A stretch of DNA of 43,331 nucleotides from Bacillota bacterium (GCA_023441965.1 JAEZNB010000117.1:1-43331), one strand, 5' to 3'. Shown: positions 7,569 through 17,344, numbered from the stretch's first letter. A program made the numbers and translations. Notes: generated from the sequence alone by a model not told the origin.

Positions 7569-8447
7569 ATGATAAAAACCACCTTACGGATCATCGGACT
7601 GTTCTCTAAGAAAATTGGAGATGACCATGTTGCGGCATATTCTGCCCAAGCTGCTTTCTTCACCATAATCTCCTTTTTTCCTTTTATCATGCTGCTGCTT
7701 AGTATTGTACGATTCTTTCCCTTTCAGGAAAGTACGGTAATGAGAGTATTTACCCAGATCTTCCCCAGTGCGATCCATTCCCTGATCGTGTCCGTCATAG
7801 ATCAGATCTACAATACCACTGCCGCTTCAGGCACCTTGATCTCCCTAACCGCAGCGACTGCCCTCTGGTCTGCCGGGAAGGGCTTTCTGGCGATTATGAA
7901 GGGCTTGAACACCGTATGCTGCAGCAATGAAACAAGGAATTACTTCTTCCTCCGCTTGACTGCTGCGGTTTATACCTTGATTTTTGCCATTATGCTGATT
8001 GCCAGCATGATTCTTTTTGTATTCGGCAACCGCTTATATCTGTGGATTCAGCTGAAGATTCCTGCCTTTCAGGGGATGGCCCTGCTGATCATCAGCCTTC
8101 GTACGATTGTTGGCTTAGTGACCCTGCTGGTCTTCTTCCTGGTCATCTACTTGGTGATACCCAACAGAAAGACCAAGCTGGTCCATGCCCTGCCGGGTGC
8201 AACAGTCAGTGCGGCAGGCTGGATGGGTTTTTCCTTTGCCTTCTCCTATTATATCGATCATACCAACCATTCCTCCATGTATGGAAGCCTGACAACGATC
8301 GTATTATTCATGCTATGGATGTATTTCTGCATGTATATCCTTTTTATCGGTGCGGAAATCAATCTTATCTTTGAGAACAAAGCCCTGGTGGAGAGAATCC
8401 GGAAGCTCTACCGAACCCCCTCCGAGGAAACGATCATTCATAGATAA
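7569..8447 (+). CDS. YihY/BrkB family membrane protein
   Basis: Integral membrane protein of 292 residues with about six hydrophobic segments. It matches the YihY/BrkB (once called ribonuclease BN) family in length and in motifs: DHVAAYSAQAAFFTIISFFP near residue 17, GKGFLAIMKGLNTV near 100, and the C-terminal YGSLTTIVLFMLWMYFCMYI then GAEIN. The family's function is not settled; the old RNase BN assignment was in error for E. coli. AAAGGGG precedes the ATG by eight bases. The end overlaps the end of the convergent SpoIID-domain gene by 14 bases, so no terminator separates the two. Confidence 0.88.
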   Translation: MIKTTLRIIGLFSKKIGDDHVAAYSAQAAFFTIISFFPFIMLLLSIVRFFPFQESTVMRVFTQIFPSAIHSLIVSVIDQIYNTTAASGTLISLTAATALWSAGKGFLAIMKGLNTVCCSNETRNYFFLRLTAAVYTLIFAIMLIASMILFVFGNRLYLWIQLKIPAFQGMALLIISLRTIVGLVTLLVFFLVIYLVIPNRKTKLVHALPGATVSAAGWMGFSFAFSYYIDHTNHSSMYGSLTTIVLFMLWMYFCMYILFIGAEINLIFENKALVERIRKLYRTPSEETIIHR

Positions 8448-11079
8448 AGCCCAGCTCCGTGTCCCGATAGAAATAGCGGACGATCTCCTCATATTTTTTA
8501 CCGGCATCTGCCAGGGATTTTACGCCATTCTGGCTCATTCCCACACCATGTCCGTAGCCGCCTCCGGTCAGAGTCAGCTTGGTGAGCTTCTTCCCATCCT
8601 TTTCGCTGTCAATTACGAAAAATGCACTGGGCAGCAGACTAAGTTCCTCCACTCCTGTTTCATCCAGACGATAAACCGTTGAATAGTAAGGGGAGAGCAG
8701 GACCCGGATATTATACTCTGTCCGAACCAGGATGGTATTCTTCGTCCCCGTGATCATCAGCTCATAGATGATTCCACCGGTTTCCCGCTTTGTCACCGAG
8801 AGATCCACGATATCGCCTACCGTATCCACCGGTATGCTCTCAAAAACAGCATCCCCCTTCTTTACGCTTCCCTGGGTCAGGGTCAGAATCAGGTCCGGAT
8901 TCGCCTGGTAGCGTCCGGCCAGCTTCTGGTCTATGGTCTCCTTCAAATTCTTTGCATCGATTGTCACATGCCAGCGATACCACAGAAAACCGCTGTCATA
9001 GGTGGCAAATTCCCTGTCATTGATGAAGCTTCGGAAGTTCTCTTCCTTGGTCAGATCTTTATAGATCCGGCTTTCCTCGGCTTGAGCCGATACTCTCTCA
9101 CTATCCTCCTCCACTTCCATCAGCTTGCCGGTCAGATAGGGTGTGCTGCTTCCGTTTGCCCATACATCCTCTACATTGGCAGTATGTCCGCAGGAGGTGG
9201 AGAAATAATAGGCTGTGATTACCTCACCACCGTATTTTACGACCTTACCGTAAGTGTCCTTCACTGCCAGAATAGAGTCCTCATTTTCTTCAATATTGTT
9301 ATACACCTGATAGGATACACTATCATCCACATGAGCTCCATAGCTGCTTAAGCTGTTAGCCAGCAGATGGCGATAGGCATAGCTTCTGGCGCAGACCGCC
9401 TGAACCTTAAGGGGCTCCAGCCCATAATAGGTAGGCATTTCACTGGGAATAACCGCATAGAGATATTCCTCTACCGGAAGCTCATTCACAAGCAGCAGCC
9501 CTTTCTCTCCCTCCGAGATTTCCAGGGTCCCCCTGTATCTCGGATTCCCTGTGGACCTCTCTACGGATAAGAGCTTAACCTTCCCCTTTTCCGAGACAGG
9601 CTGAATGATAATTCTGCCCGAGGACATCATGACAGAGCCGTTTTCCACCGTTACGATCTCCCCTGCATGATAGGAGGTCTCGCCATCCTCATTCCGAATG
9701 GTATAATCCGATGTGCAGGTGAATTCTACCTTATCATGGTAAATGCTTTTATAACCGGTAATATGCAGCAGGACCCGAATATTTTCTGCTTTGATGCTCT
9801 CACGTATCAGGGCAGCAGAGATTTTTCCTCCGGACACAACAAAATCCGTGGTTTCATAGCCCACCAGGATGCTGTTGGTCTGTTCCATGGAAAGCTCCCC
9901 ATATAGCTTATATATCTTATACTCTTCCTCCAGGGGAACCTTCCCATAACCCTCAACCTCTATAAAATCCTTCCCTGACATCAGGACTTTACCACGAATC
10001 AGATCCGGCTTGACACTGATGCCTACGACTCTCCGGTCTTCAATCGTGATATCACCTACCACCTGGCCTATGTTGGTGGACAGGCGGTTCTTGGCAGGAA
10101 AGGCTTTGTTGATTCCAAGAATAAAGGTATCCACCAGGAGGTCCTGTCCCTGTTTTATCCACACATTATGCAGAACGATTTTCTCGGTCGCAAGACCTCT
10201 GATATAGACGATCTCCTGCCCACGGATCAGCGCTCTCACTCCCTGATTAATAAATCTCTCCTCATAATCCTCGCCCTTCAGACTGTCATAGAGCTGCTTC
10301 CCTTCCTTTGAGGACTGCTTACTTCCTTCGGTGTCTTCGGCCTGTGTCTCACCTGTAGCCTTCGTCGGGGTGAGAGGGCCGGTCGGTTTCTGCTGTGTTC
10401 CGGTACCCGATTCAGCTCCTGCTGCCGCCGGACTGATATCAGCTGCCGCATCCTCTGCAAGAAGCTCCCCATAGTCTTTGGAGTTTTCATAATAAAACCT
10501 GCCCCTGTCGGTTACGATTCTATCCTTGCCCTCCTCCGTAATCTCCCTGGCCAGCATAAAGAGTGTCTCTTCCTTCAGGTCCTCTTCCTTGGGCAGCTTC
10601 TTCAGCGCAGCCTCATAAAGCTCCAGGAACTCCTTGATTAACATGTCCTCTTCCGACCGGATAAAATCAAAGCTTAAAGCAGCATAAACGCCCTGGTAAA
10701 CAGGTTTTGACAAAATCAGCTTATCGAATAATTCCTTGCAAGCGCCATAGGTCAGAGGCTTGGTCGGACTCACTTCTACTTCCTTCCCAATCAGCCCCAT
10801 CCTCCCTACTGCATTCACATAGGGATCATACCAACCGGACATGGAAGATTCCCGGTAAGCAATTTCCCTCGGCAAGGTCTCCCGTTCCGTCCTGTCATAC
10901 TCCAGGAAGCTGAGCAGACGATATGCCTCTGCCCTGCTTATGACATTCTCCTTAACCTCCACCTGTTCAGGTCCATCCTCCGTTTTCATTTTACGCAGAA
11001 TGTTCACGGTCAGGACGAGCAGTATGATGACGACACAGACTCCCATTAATATCAGTTTTTTCTTAATCCCAATATTCAT
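8434..11079 (-). CDS. large SpoIID/LytB-domain membrane protein
   Basis: Protein of 881 residues. One N-terminal membrane anchor (about 8-28) is followed by some 480 residues of unassigned extracellular sequence, including a Thr/Gly/Pro/Glu-rich linker near 225-265. The SpoIID domain starts at about residue 512: LLVNELPVEEYLYAVIPSEM, then EPLKVQAVCARSYAYRHL with its likely catalytic glutamate in the PSEM stretch, then YYFSTSCGHTANVEDVW, and ends TGGGYGHGVGMSQNGVKSLA near 850. SpoIID enzymes are lytic transglycosylases that cut denuded glycan during engulfment. The normal SpoIID is about 340 residues, so this is a vegetative or specialised paralogue rather than SpoIID itself. A sigma-A-type promoter supports non-sporulation expression. 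Confidence 0.85.
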   Translation of the reverse strand: MNIGIKKKLILMGVCVVIILLVLTVNILRKMKTEDGPEQVEVKENVISRAEAYRLLSFLEYDRTERETLPREIAYRESSMSGWYDPYVNAVGRMGLIGKEVEVSPTKPLTYGACKELFDKLILSKPVYQGVYAALSFDFIRSEEDMLIKEFLELYEAALKKLPKEEDLKEETLFMLAREITEEGKDRIVTDRGRFYYENSKDYGELLAEDAAADISPAAAGAESGTGTQQKPTGPLTPTKATGETQAEDTEGSKQSSKEGKQLYDSLKGEDYEERFINQGVRALIRGQEIVYIRGLATEKIVLHNVWIKQGQDLLVDTFILGINKAFPAKNRLSTNIGQVVGDITIEDRRVVGISVKPDLIRGKVLMSGKDFIEVEGYGKVPLEEEYKIYKLYGELSMEQTNSILVGYETTDFVVSGGKISAALIRESIKAENIRVLLHITGYKSIYHDKVEFTCTSDYTIRNEDGETSYHAGEIVTVENGSVMMSSGRIIIQPVSEKGKVKLLSVERSTGNPRYRGTLEISEGEKGLLLVNELPVEEYLYAVIPSEMPTYYGLEPLKVQAVCARSYAYRHLLANSLSSYGAHVDDSVSYQVYNNIEENEDSILAVKDTYGKVVKYGGEVITAYYFSTSCGHTANVEDVWANGSSTPYLTGKLMEVEEDSERVSAQAEESRIYKDLTKEENFRSFINDREFATYDSGFLWYRWHVTIDAKNLKETIDQKLAGRYQANPDLILTLTQGSVKKGDAVFESIPVDTVGDIVDLSVTKRETGGIIYELMITGTKNTILVRTEYNIRVLLSPYYSTVYRLDETGVEELSLLPSAFFVIDSEKDGKKLTKLTLTGGGYGHGVGMSQNGVKSLADAGKKYEEIVRYFYRDTELGFIYE

Positions 11080-11122
11080 AATGTCTCCTGTTCCGGATCC
11101 GGTCAGACCCTGACTTAGCTTG

Positions 11123-11152
11123 ATTATCCCATATGCTAATATATTATGTCAA
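11123..11152 (-). promoter_or_regulatory. sigma-A promoter of the SpoIID-domain gene
   Basis: On the minus strand TTGACA and GATAAT are separated by 18 bases and end 44 bases ahead of the start codon at 11079. Confidence 0.65.
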
Positions 11153-11334
11153 TGAACGTAATATTCGTACATGTTTCCTCTGCAACAACGATTTCTGTCC
11201 TTAGGGAATACTGTTCCTCCTGTTTGGTTAGTATGATAAGGACGATATCACCGGAGACATGGAACTATTTTCTGCTTTCTCTCGTTTATTCTATGTAAAC
11301 CATTCATCACATTTTATCGCGATCAGAGGTGCCT

Positions 11335-12048
11335 ATGAAAAAGCTTATCATGATATGTATCAGCCTAGCCTGTATGGTGATGGTTACCGCCTGCAATATA
11401 GGCGAAGAAAACAGGAATGGATATTCAGATCAGCCCGATGAGACTCCTACGCCTAAGGTTACTGCTCCTGCAGAGGAGCCGGGTACGGACGAACAGCTTC
11501 CGGAGGATAGTCAGACCGGAGACGAGGAAGATCTTCTCCTATGCACGGACTTCTATCCCTTTATGTCTGCTGCGGAATATGTATATGAGGGAAGCGGGAA
11601 TGAATATGCTTCCTTTCGGACCACTTATGAATATCTCGATCCGGTCGGAGGAAGAATGCAGACCAGAACTAACAACGGAGGGACCGAAACAGTAAGAGTA
11701 CTGGAGTATAAGGACGGGAAGCTGATGATCACAAAGACTGTTCCCGAATACTACTCCCGTGACAATCTACTCGATTCCGCTCAGGATGAGGAAGCTGAGA
11801 TTCTACTGATGGAGCCTTTGATTCCCGGTACAAGCTGGGAGCTGCCTGACGGAAGGAAAAGGATCATTACTGCTTCTGATGTTTTAATTGAAACGCCTAG
11901 CGGTAATTACCGGACTCTTGAGGTCACAACCGAGAGCGAGGATAGCATCGTTAAGGACTATTATGCCCGGAATACCGGCCTGGTAAAATCTCTGTTCCTC
12001 ACCGGGGACTATGAGGTATCCTCAAGCTTAAGCCAAATCAATCGGTGA
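11335..12048 (+). CDS. putative lipoprotein
   Basis: Secreted lipoprotein of 237 residues of unknown role. The ATG at 11335 is preferred over the GTG at 11329 because AGAGG lies five bases ahead of it. The signal peptide MKKLIMICISLACMVMVTAC gives a lipobox ending at Cys20. A Glu/Pro/Thr-rich linker (about 30-65) follows. The folded part has alternating strands and includes MEPLIPGTSWELPDGRKRII and SIVKDYYARNTGLVKSLF, which resemble the beta-rich surface lipoproteins common in Lachnospiraceae. It stands alone, between the divergent SpoIID gene and the convergent ABC operon. No catalytic motif seen. Confidence 0.75.
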   Translation: MKKLIMICISLACMVMVTACNIGEENRNGYSDQPDETPTPKVTAPAEEPGTDEQLPEDSQTGDEEDLLLCTDFYPFMSAAEYVYEGSGNEYASFRTTYEYLDPVGGRMQTRTNNGGTETVRVLEYKDGKLMITKTVPEYYSRDNLLDSAQDEEAEILLMEPLIPGTSWELPDGRKRIITASDVLIETPSGNYRTLEVTTESEDSIVKDYYARNTGLVKSLFLTGDYEVSSSLSQINR

Positions 12049-12102
12049 ATTCCGGTGAAACCCTGAAGGCAACTGTGGACCGGGTCATTACAGCACAGAA
12101 AG

Positions 12103-12181
12103 AAGAGGCACCCTTATACTTCCTTGCACGGAGGATATACGATGTATCACTCCAATGCCAGGACGCCATAAGGTGCCTCTT
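12103..12181. terminator. bidirectional terminator, large hairpin
   Basis: AAGAGGCACC.TTAT (12103-12117) pairs with ATAAGGTGCCTCTT (12168-12181) across a 50-base interior. It lies between two convergent genes, ending at 12048 and 12255, and T-rich sequence follows on both sides. Confidence 0.7.
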
Positions 12182-12254
12182 ATGATATGTTTTCTTTGAA
12201 ATAAATCTAAGGCTTTTTATCCACAGAGGGATATACCTTGAAGTCCTTGAAAGG

Positions 12255-13766
12255 TTACTCCATACCCTTAAATTCCTTGATTGCGGCTATAACCTCCCCA
12301 ATCTTTCTCTTATCTGAGAAGAAACGGATGGGATTCTCCTGAGTTCTTACGATATAGAAGCTCTCATTGTAAGGCATAAAGGCGGAGGTCAGGGTTTTTC
12401 CGTTGATCAGGTGATAAGTAAAGGATAAGGTCGGCCGGAACTCCTCTTCCTTCACAGGCTCCGTAATCTCCTTATCATAGCCTGCTCCGATGATAATCTG
12501 GTAGACATCTTTAAAGACACCCTCCTCGACAAGCTCTCCGTTATAATAATAGCTTGCCTTACTTGTTTCCTTACCGTCTGCATCCTTGACAGTCACTCTC
12601 TTTATTTCCATGGTATAAGGCTGTCCGTCAATATCGATTTCAACCTTATTCACGGTATCAATATTGGGGATGGTAACAAAGGAGCTTAGGACTCCGAAGG
12701 GATTCACCTGCAGCATCTGATCGATCGCCTCTGCCTTCATGGTGTAGACACTGCTGCTGCCCTCGGGCCTTACATAATAGTTCTCTCCCTCATCCCTGTT
12801 TCCGATATGGAGCTGATAGCTCTTCTCATCCGTATAGGTCTTCTCCTTGATCTCTTCCCCGGTATTGGGATCGGTCTCCGGCTGATCCAGCGTCTTGGTA
12901 TAGGTTTCATAGTAACCAATCGTGACTGTGGCAGTCGGGTCCCCGAGACCATATTGGGCCAGGTCCTTACCGGCATAATCCACATTCTGAAGGTATTTAA
13001 AGCCTGTATACTTTGGAAGCAGCTCCGATACCTTATAACCGTCTGCGGAATATCCTTCCTCATAGGGCTTCAGAACAAGCCAGGGGAACATTCCCGCTCC
13101 GGTCTTATCCGCCATATTCTCCTTATCATAAAGCAGTTCAAAGCTATCTCCGTCCTTCTTCTCTACCAGGATATGATAAATGTTATCCGTGGTAATCGAC
13201 GGTATGCTTTCCAGGGCTGTCATATCCAGGAGGCTATAGGCCATCCGTGTTCCATAGGTGGTATCCAACAGATATACGGCCTCACTGTCATTTACCTGGG
13301 CATAATAGCCGTTTCCTGTAATCGCCTTGTCGCCGATGTTAAGCCGCAGAGACTTTCCGTCCGATAACAGGGCTTCAAAATAAATCACCGGCTCCCCAAG
13401 GCCATACTCTGCCGGATCCTCAGGCTTCTCTATAATCAGCTGCTTTGCCTTGACAAGAGCAGCAAGATTTAACAAATCCACAACTTTCTCCTGGTTGATC
13501 GGTCTGTCCGGTTCGGCTTCCGATTTCCATAGAGTGTCCTGTAAAACCAGCTTCAGATCTGCGCTCTGATTGACTAAACGGATGGAATTGATCAGAGTGG
13601 TATCCAGCTTCGCTAATTCAAGATTGATGGCAGAAGTATCCTGTGAATCCTGCTTCTCTGCTTTCTGATCCCTACCGGAATACCAGAAGTAGAAAAGAAT
13701 GAGGGCGGCAGTAGCAAGCAGAAGCGAAATTAACGTGATCGTATTCTTCCTCTTCCTTCTTGACAT
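12255..13766 (-). CDS. DUF4340-type accessory protein of a Gld-like ABC system
   Basis: Membrane-anchored protein of 503 residues. A basic N-terminus (MSRRKRKN) and one membrane helix (about 8-26) put the rest outside. The repeated beta-rich blocks, with lines such as AEYGLGEPVIYFEALLSDGK then RLNIGDKAITGNGYYAQVND and a second AQYGLGDPTATVTIGYYE, match the DUF4340 family found beside GldG. Function is unknown; a role with the ABC complex at the envelope is likely from context. Its ATG shares one base with the stop of the GldG gene (TAATG), so translation is probably coupled. Last gene of the operon. Confidence 0.85.
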   Translation of the reverse strand: MSRRKRKNTITLISLLLATAALILFYFWYSGRDQKAEKQDSQDTSAINLELAKLDTTLINSIRLVNQSADLKLVLQDTLWKSEAEPDRPINQEKVVDLLNLAALVKAKQLIIEKPEDPAEYGLGEPVIYFEALLSDGKSLRLNIGDKAITGNGYYAQVNDSEAVYLLDTTYGTRMAYSLLDMTALESIPSITTDNIYHILVEKKDGDSFELLYDKENMADKTGAGMFPWLVLKPYEEGYSADGYKVSELLPKYTGFKYLQNVDYAGKDLAQYGLGDPTATVTIGYYETYTKTLDQPETDPNTGEEIKEKTYTDEKSYQLHIGNRDEGENYYVRPEGSSSVYTMKAEAIDQMLQVNPFGVLSSFVTIPNIDTVNKVEIDIDGQPYTMEIKRVTVKDADGKETSKASYYYNGELVEEGVFKDVYQIIIGAGYDKEITEPVKEEEFRPTLSFTYHLINGKTLTSAFMPYNESFYIVRTQENPIRFFSDKRKIGEVIAAIKEFKGME

Positions 13767-15232
13767 TAACGCTTCCTCCTTCTAAGGTTAATCACAACTC
13801 CGCCGGCCAGGATCAGCAGAGGGATTACCACAGCGGTAATGATACCCCAGGTATTCGACTGCTTTTGGCTAAGATTTAAGGATTCCAGAGTCAGGCTCCT
13901 GGTCTTGACGGAAATCGGCTTGATACCGCCGGCAAGCTCACTTACGGTTCCAGTCAGAATTTCATAGTTACCGAAGCTCTCTAAAGCAGAATCATCAAAT
14001 ACAAACTCGGAGGAATATACAACCAGGCTGGAGCTTACGCCCTTAAAGGTATCGGTTGCAGCCAATCCCACGTAGAAGGGTCCGTCCAGATCTCCGTCTT
14101 CCTTGGAGAAGGTCTCCGATTCAAGATTTACTTTAGCATAAGCCTTATTTGAAGTGGCCAGTAAAGGCTCCACCTTCAGGGAGCTTCTGGTATCACCAAG
14201 GACCTTAAGACCTGTGGATGAGGGCATAATTACAAATTTACCGTATTGCTTCACTGTATTTGTGATGTTATGCTGTAAGACCTCCGTAATGATCAGGTGG
14301 GGATTGTTCTGTACATGCCTGCCGGAATCTCCTTCAAAGACGATGCCATCCTGCATCTGTATCCCATAGTATTCCACCAGGGTTTTCAGGTTCTCAAGTC
14401 CACTGGACTTATAGTCCACCACAAGAACTACATCGCCGCCATTTTCCATATAGTCCATGATCATGGCAATCTCATCGGCTGTGAAATCCGTCTCCGGTGA
14501 GTTGATCACTAAGATATCGCAATCCTCCGGAATACTGGAGATGGTTAGGGTAGGTGTGGAGTTTACCTTTACATTCAGCTTCTCCAGAGCTGCCGCAAAA
14601 TTCTTACCGGTCTCCTTCTCCCTATGTCCGCTTGTGGTATAGATGACCGGAACATCCTCTGTGGTTACATACTGGATCGCGGAAGTAAGCTTACCCTCCA
14701 CGTCTATTCCTACCAAATCATAATCAAAGGTGTTATAGTTAAACTGGTCTCCGTAAACCAGCATATCCTCGTAATCGACGTACATCGCCCGATTATTGCT
14801 ATGATTTACCACCAAGAAGCTGTTGTTCTTGATCTCATCCTCCACATACTGAGAGGCAAATTTGGGATACAGAACAGGATCCTTCAGCACTACCTTAATA
14901 TGCTTGGACAGGCTCTCATATTTATCTGCAATCCTCCGAAATACCCGAGTCTCTTTTCCCGTTTCAACCAGATAGTAAATAGAAATATCATCCTTGACAC
15001 CCTTCACCAGATCCTTGGTGGGCTGTGTCAGGGTATAATACTGATTCGCGCTTAGGTCTATTTTCAGATCCATCTTGGATATGATCAGATTCACCACTAC
15101 CAGCAATACCAGTATGATGACGGTGATGATGGATGTATAAGCCCCGCTTTTGAACTTCCTGCCGGAAAAGGAGGCCTTCAGCTTATCGAACATACCGGTT
15201 TTATTCATGTCCTGATTATTGATATCGTTCAT
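13766..15232 (-). CDS. GldG-like ABC transporter auxiliary protein
   Basis: Protein of 488 residues with a membrane helix near residue 33-52 and another at the C-terminus (about 460-482, followed by RRRKR). Between them is an extracytoplasmic domain with DISIYYLVETGKETRVFRRI, VIYTTSGHREKETG and DILVINSPETDFTADEIAMI, matching GldG / the ABC-associated auxiliary family. In Flavobacterium GldA-GldF-GldG are needed for gliding; in clostridia the same set exists without gliding and its cargo is unknown. It starts 16 bases after the permease gene, and its stop codon overlaps the next start. Confidence 0.86.
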   Translation of the reverse strand: MNDINNQDMNKTGMFDKLKASFSGRKFKSGAYTSIITVIILVLLVVVNLIISKMDLKIDLSANQYYTLTQPTKDLVKGVKDDISIYYLVETGKETRVFRRIADKYESLSKHIKVVLKDPVLYPKFASQYVEDEIKNNSFLVVNHSNNRAMYVDYEDMLVYGDQFNYNTFDYDLVGIDVEGKLTSAIQYVTTEDVPVIYTTSGHREKETGKNFAAALEKLNVKVNSTPTLTISSIPEDCDILVINSPETDFTADEIAMIMDYMENGGDVVLVVDYKSSGLENLKTLVEYYGIQMQDGIVFEGDSGRHVQNNPHLIITEVLQHNITNTVKQYGKFVIMPSSTGLKVLGDTRSSLKVEPLLATSNKAYAKVNLESETFSKEDGDLDGPFYVGLAATDTFKGVSSSLVVYSSEFVFDDSALESFGNYEILTGTVSELAGGIKPISVKTRSLTLESLNLSQKQSNTWGIITAVVIPLLILAGGVVINLRRRKR

Positions 15233-15248
15233 TGTTCTCTCCTCCTCC

Positions 15249-16112
15249 CTAGCTCCATCTCTTCTTCTTTATCACTTGAATCGTTAAGAATAGGAACAAG
15301 AAGATGATGCTGAAATAGTAAATCATATCTGCCAGATCAAAGACGCCCAATTGGAAGGACTCATATCTGGAAGTAAGGGATAACCACTTTAAGATCTTAG
15401 CTACTAAGCCATCGAATGAGCCCTTGTTCATAAAGAACAGAGCTACCAGGATTGCCTCTCCAATCAGACCGAAGCCAAGACTGATCAGCACATTATGCAT
15501 CATCAGATATAGGATCAGGCCAAGCACGACAACCCCTACCAGGCAGATAATAAAGGATACCTTATTATCCACAGGGATAATCGAAGCAATGGTATCCATC
15601 ATCACCGTGATCAGGAATACAAAGAAGGATATCACGGCTGCTACAACCTGACTTTCCGTCAGGGATGAGATAAAGAGCCCCATTGCCAGATAAGCTCCAC
15701 CCAGGACGAGAAAGCCTAGGATGCTTGCATAAGCGGGAGCCATGGGAACATAACCGTATTGCTTCATGATCAAGGGATAAAAGCTGGTCACTGCCATAAC
15801 AGTCCCATACACTGTAAATACAGCAAGAAATTTACCGAAGACGATAGAGCTTGCTGTCAGTGGTGAGGTAAAGAGCAACTGATCCGTCTTCTGTCTGTTC
15901 TCCTCCGCCATCAGCCGCATGGTAATCAGCGGAATCAGCAGGATAAAGATAAAAGTAATCCCTGCTAAGGTATACTCAAAGCTCGGCTGTCTGGAAAATA
16001 GATTCTGCAGATAAAAGAATATGCCGATAATCATCAGAAAGAAGGCGATAAAGACATATCCGATGATTGATGTAAAATAAGCGCGTAATTCCTTCTTATA
16101 AATTGCCAGCAT
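15249..16112 (-). CDS. ABC-2 type permease (GldF-like)
   Basis: Integral membrane protein of 287 residues with about six hydrophobic segments. The N-terminal MLAIYKKELRAYFTSIIGYV, the early loop LLIPLITMRLMAEENRQKTD then QLLFTSPLTASSIVFGKF, and a small-residue-rich C-terminal half are typical of ABC-2 permeases of the GldF class. It pairs with the ATPase encoded just upstream; the two reading frames overlap by 17 bases, a sign of translational coupling. The complex most likely exports or acts on an envelope component with GldG and DUF4340 partners. Confidence 0.88.
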   Translation of the reverse strand: MLAIYKKELRAYFTSIIGYVFIAFFLMIIGIFFYLQNLFSRQPSFEYTLAGITFIFILLIPLITMRLMAEENRQKTDQLLFTSPLTASSIVFGKFLAVFTVYGTVMAVTSFYPLIMKQYGYVPMAPAYASILGFLVLGGAYLAMGLFISSLTESQVVAAVISFFVFLITVMMDTIASIIPVDNKVSFIICLVGVVVLGLILYLMMHNVLISLGFGLIGEAILVALFFMNKGSFDGLVAKILKWLSLTSRYESFQLGVFDLADMIYYFSIIFLFLFLTIQVIKKKRWS

Positions 16113-17127
16113 CTGATTTCTCCTCCTCTACATTCTGTACTTCCTCTTCTGGAGCAAGCTCCTCTTCCGAAAGCTTTTCCAGCTGTTCAAATCTCTTATC
16201 TCTGGTTGCCATCAGGTAGATATCCTCCAGGGTCAGGTGCTTCGTCTGCATCTCCAGCAGAGGGGTATTCGCTTCATGCATTGCATAGAAGATTTTCTCA
16301 CGGACATCTGATTTCTCATTGCAGAATACATTCAGCTCCACCGTACCGGCTTCATAGCTGTCCATCTGTTCAATCTTATTTATACCCTCCAGCTTCTTTA
16401 AGGCATTGATTACCTTATCCTTATTTCCTTTCACCGTGAGCTTCAGATCTCCGGTATTGCCAAAATGATGAATCAGATTCTCAGGAGTGTCTGCCACTAC
16501 CAGTTTACCTCTGTCAATAATCAGAATGGTATCACAAACAGCACTAACCTCCTGCATAATGTGGGAGCTTAAAATAATCGTATGGTTCTTACTCAGCTTC
16601 CGGATCAGATCACGGATTTCAATAATCTGCTTCGGATCCAGACCTACGGTCGGTTCATCCAGTATAATCAGCTCCGGGTCACCTAAAATAGCCTGCGCCA
16701 GACCTACTCTCTGCTTATAGCCCTTGGACAGATGTTTAATCAGGCGGTTTGCCATCGGAGCGATCTTTGTGGCTTCCATTGCCTCCGCAATCATTTTGTC
16801 TCTTCCGGCTTTTTTGACCTTCTTGATATCCGCAGCGAAATACAGATACTCCTTCACCGTCATATCCGGATAGAGCGGAGGAAATTCCGGCAGGTAACCG
16901 ATCATCTTCTTTACCTCCTCCGGCTCCTCAAAGACATCCAGGCCATTGATGGTTACGGTACCCTCCGTGGCTGAGATATAACCGGTGATTATGTTCATGG
17001 TTGTCGACTTTCCTGCACCGTTGGGACCTAAGAAGCCCAGGACCTGTCCTTTATTCACGGTAAAGGAAAGATGATCCACAGCAGTGTGATCGCCATAACG
17101 CTTCACTAAATTCTTTACTTCAATCAA
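16096..17127 (-). CDS. ABC transporter ATP-binding protein (GldA-like)
   Basis: ATPase of 343 residues. Walker A is GFLGPNGAGKSTTMN near residue 31-45, the signature LSKGYKQRVGLAQAIL near 135, Walker B LIILDEPTVGLDP near 155, and the H-loop SSHIMQEV near 185. The C-terminal 110 residues form an accessory region ending in an acidic tail (LAPEEEVQNVEEEKSDAG). First gene of a four-gene operon with an ABC-2 permease, GldG-like and DUF4340 proteins; energises the complex. The start codon has AGGAGGAGA upstream. Confidence 0.92.
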   Translation of the reverse strand: MIEVKNLVKRYGDHTAVDHLSFTVNKGQVLGFLGPNGAGKSTTMNIITGYISATEGTVTINGLDVFEEPEEVKKMIGYLPEFPPLYPDMTVKEYLYFAADIKKVKKAGRDKMIAEAMEATKIAPMANRLIKHLSKGYKQRVGLAQAILGDPELIILDEPTVGLDPKQIIEIRDLIRKLSKNHTIILSSHIMQEVSAVCDTILIIDRGKLVVADTPENLIHHFGNTGDLKLTVKGNKDKVINALKKLEGINKIEQMDSYEAGTVELNVFCNEKSDVREKIFYAMHEANTPLLEMQTKHLTLEDIYLMATRDKRFEQLEKLSEEELAPEEEVQNVEEEKSDAGNL

Positions 17128-17305
17128 AGCAGTCTCCTCCTAACTTCATTTTATCCTTGCCCGAAGAAATCAGCTCTGTGGATGAAATGTTGCCACACAG
17201 CCTACTCTCTTTCGTGCACATTCAAAAGCCCGGATATCGCTATTAGGCTCCCGGCATTATGCCTCCCTCCTCCTTATGGAAATATCCGAACCAACTATAA
17301 CCATC

Positions 17306-17334
17306 ATACTATAAGATTACGAAAAATTTGTGAA
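17306..17334 (-). promoter_or_regulatory. possible promoter of the Gld-like ABC operon
   Basis: On the minus strand TTCACA and TAGTAT lie 17 bases apart, giving a leader of about 170 bases before the ATPase start at 17127. The leader carries a GGAGGGAGGCATAATGCC stretch but no clear riboswitch. Confidence 0.4.
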
Positions 17335-17344
17335 CAAAATTAAC

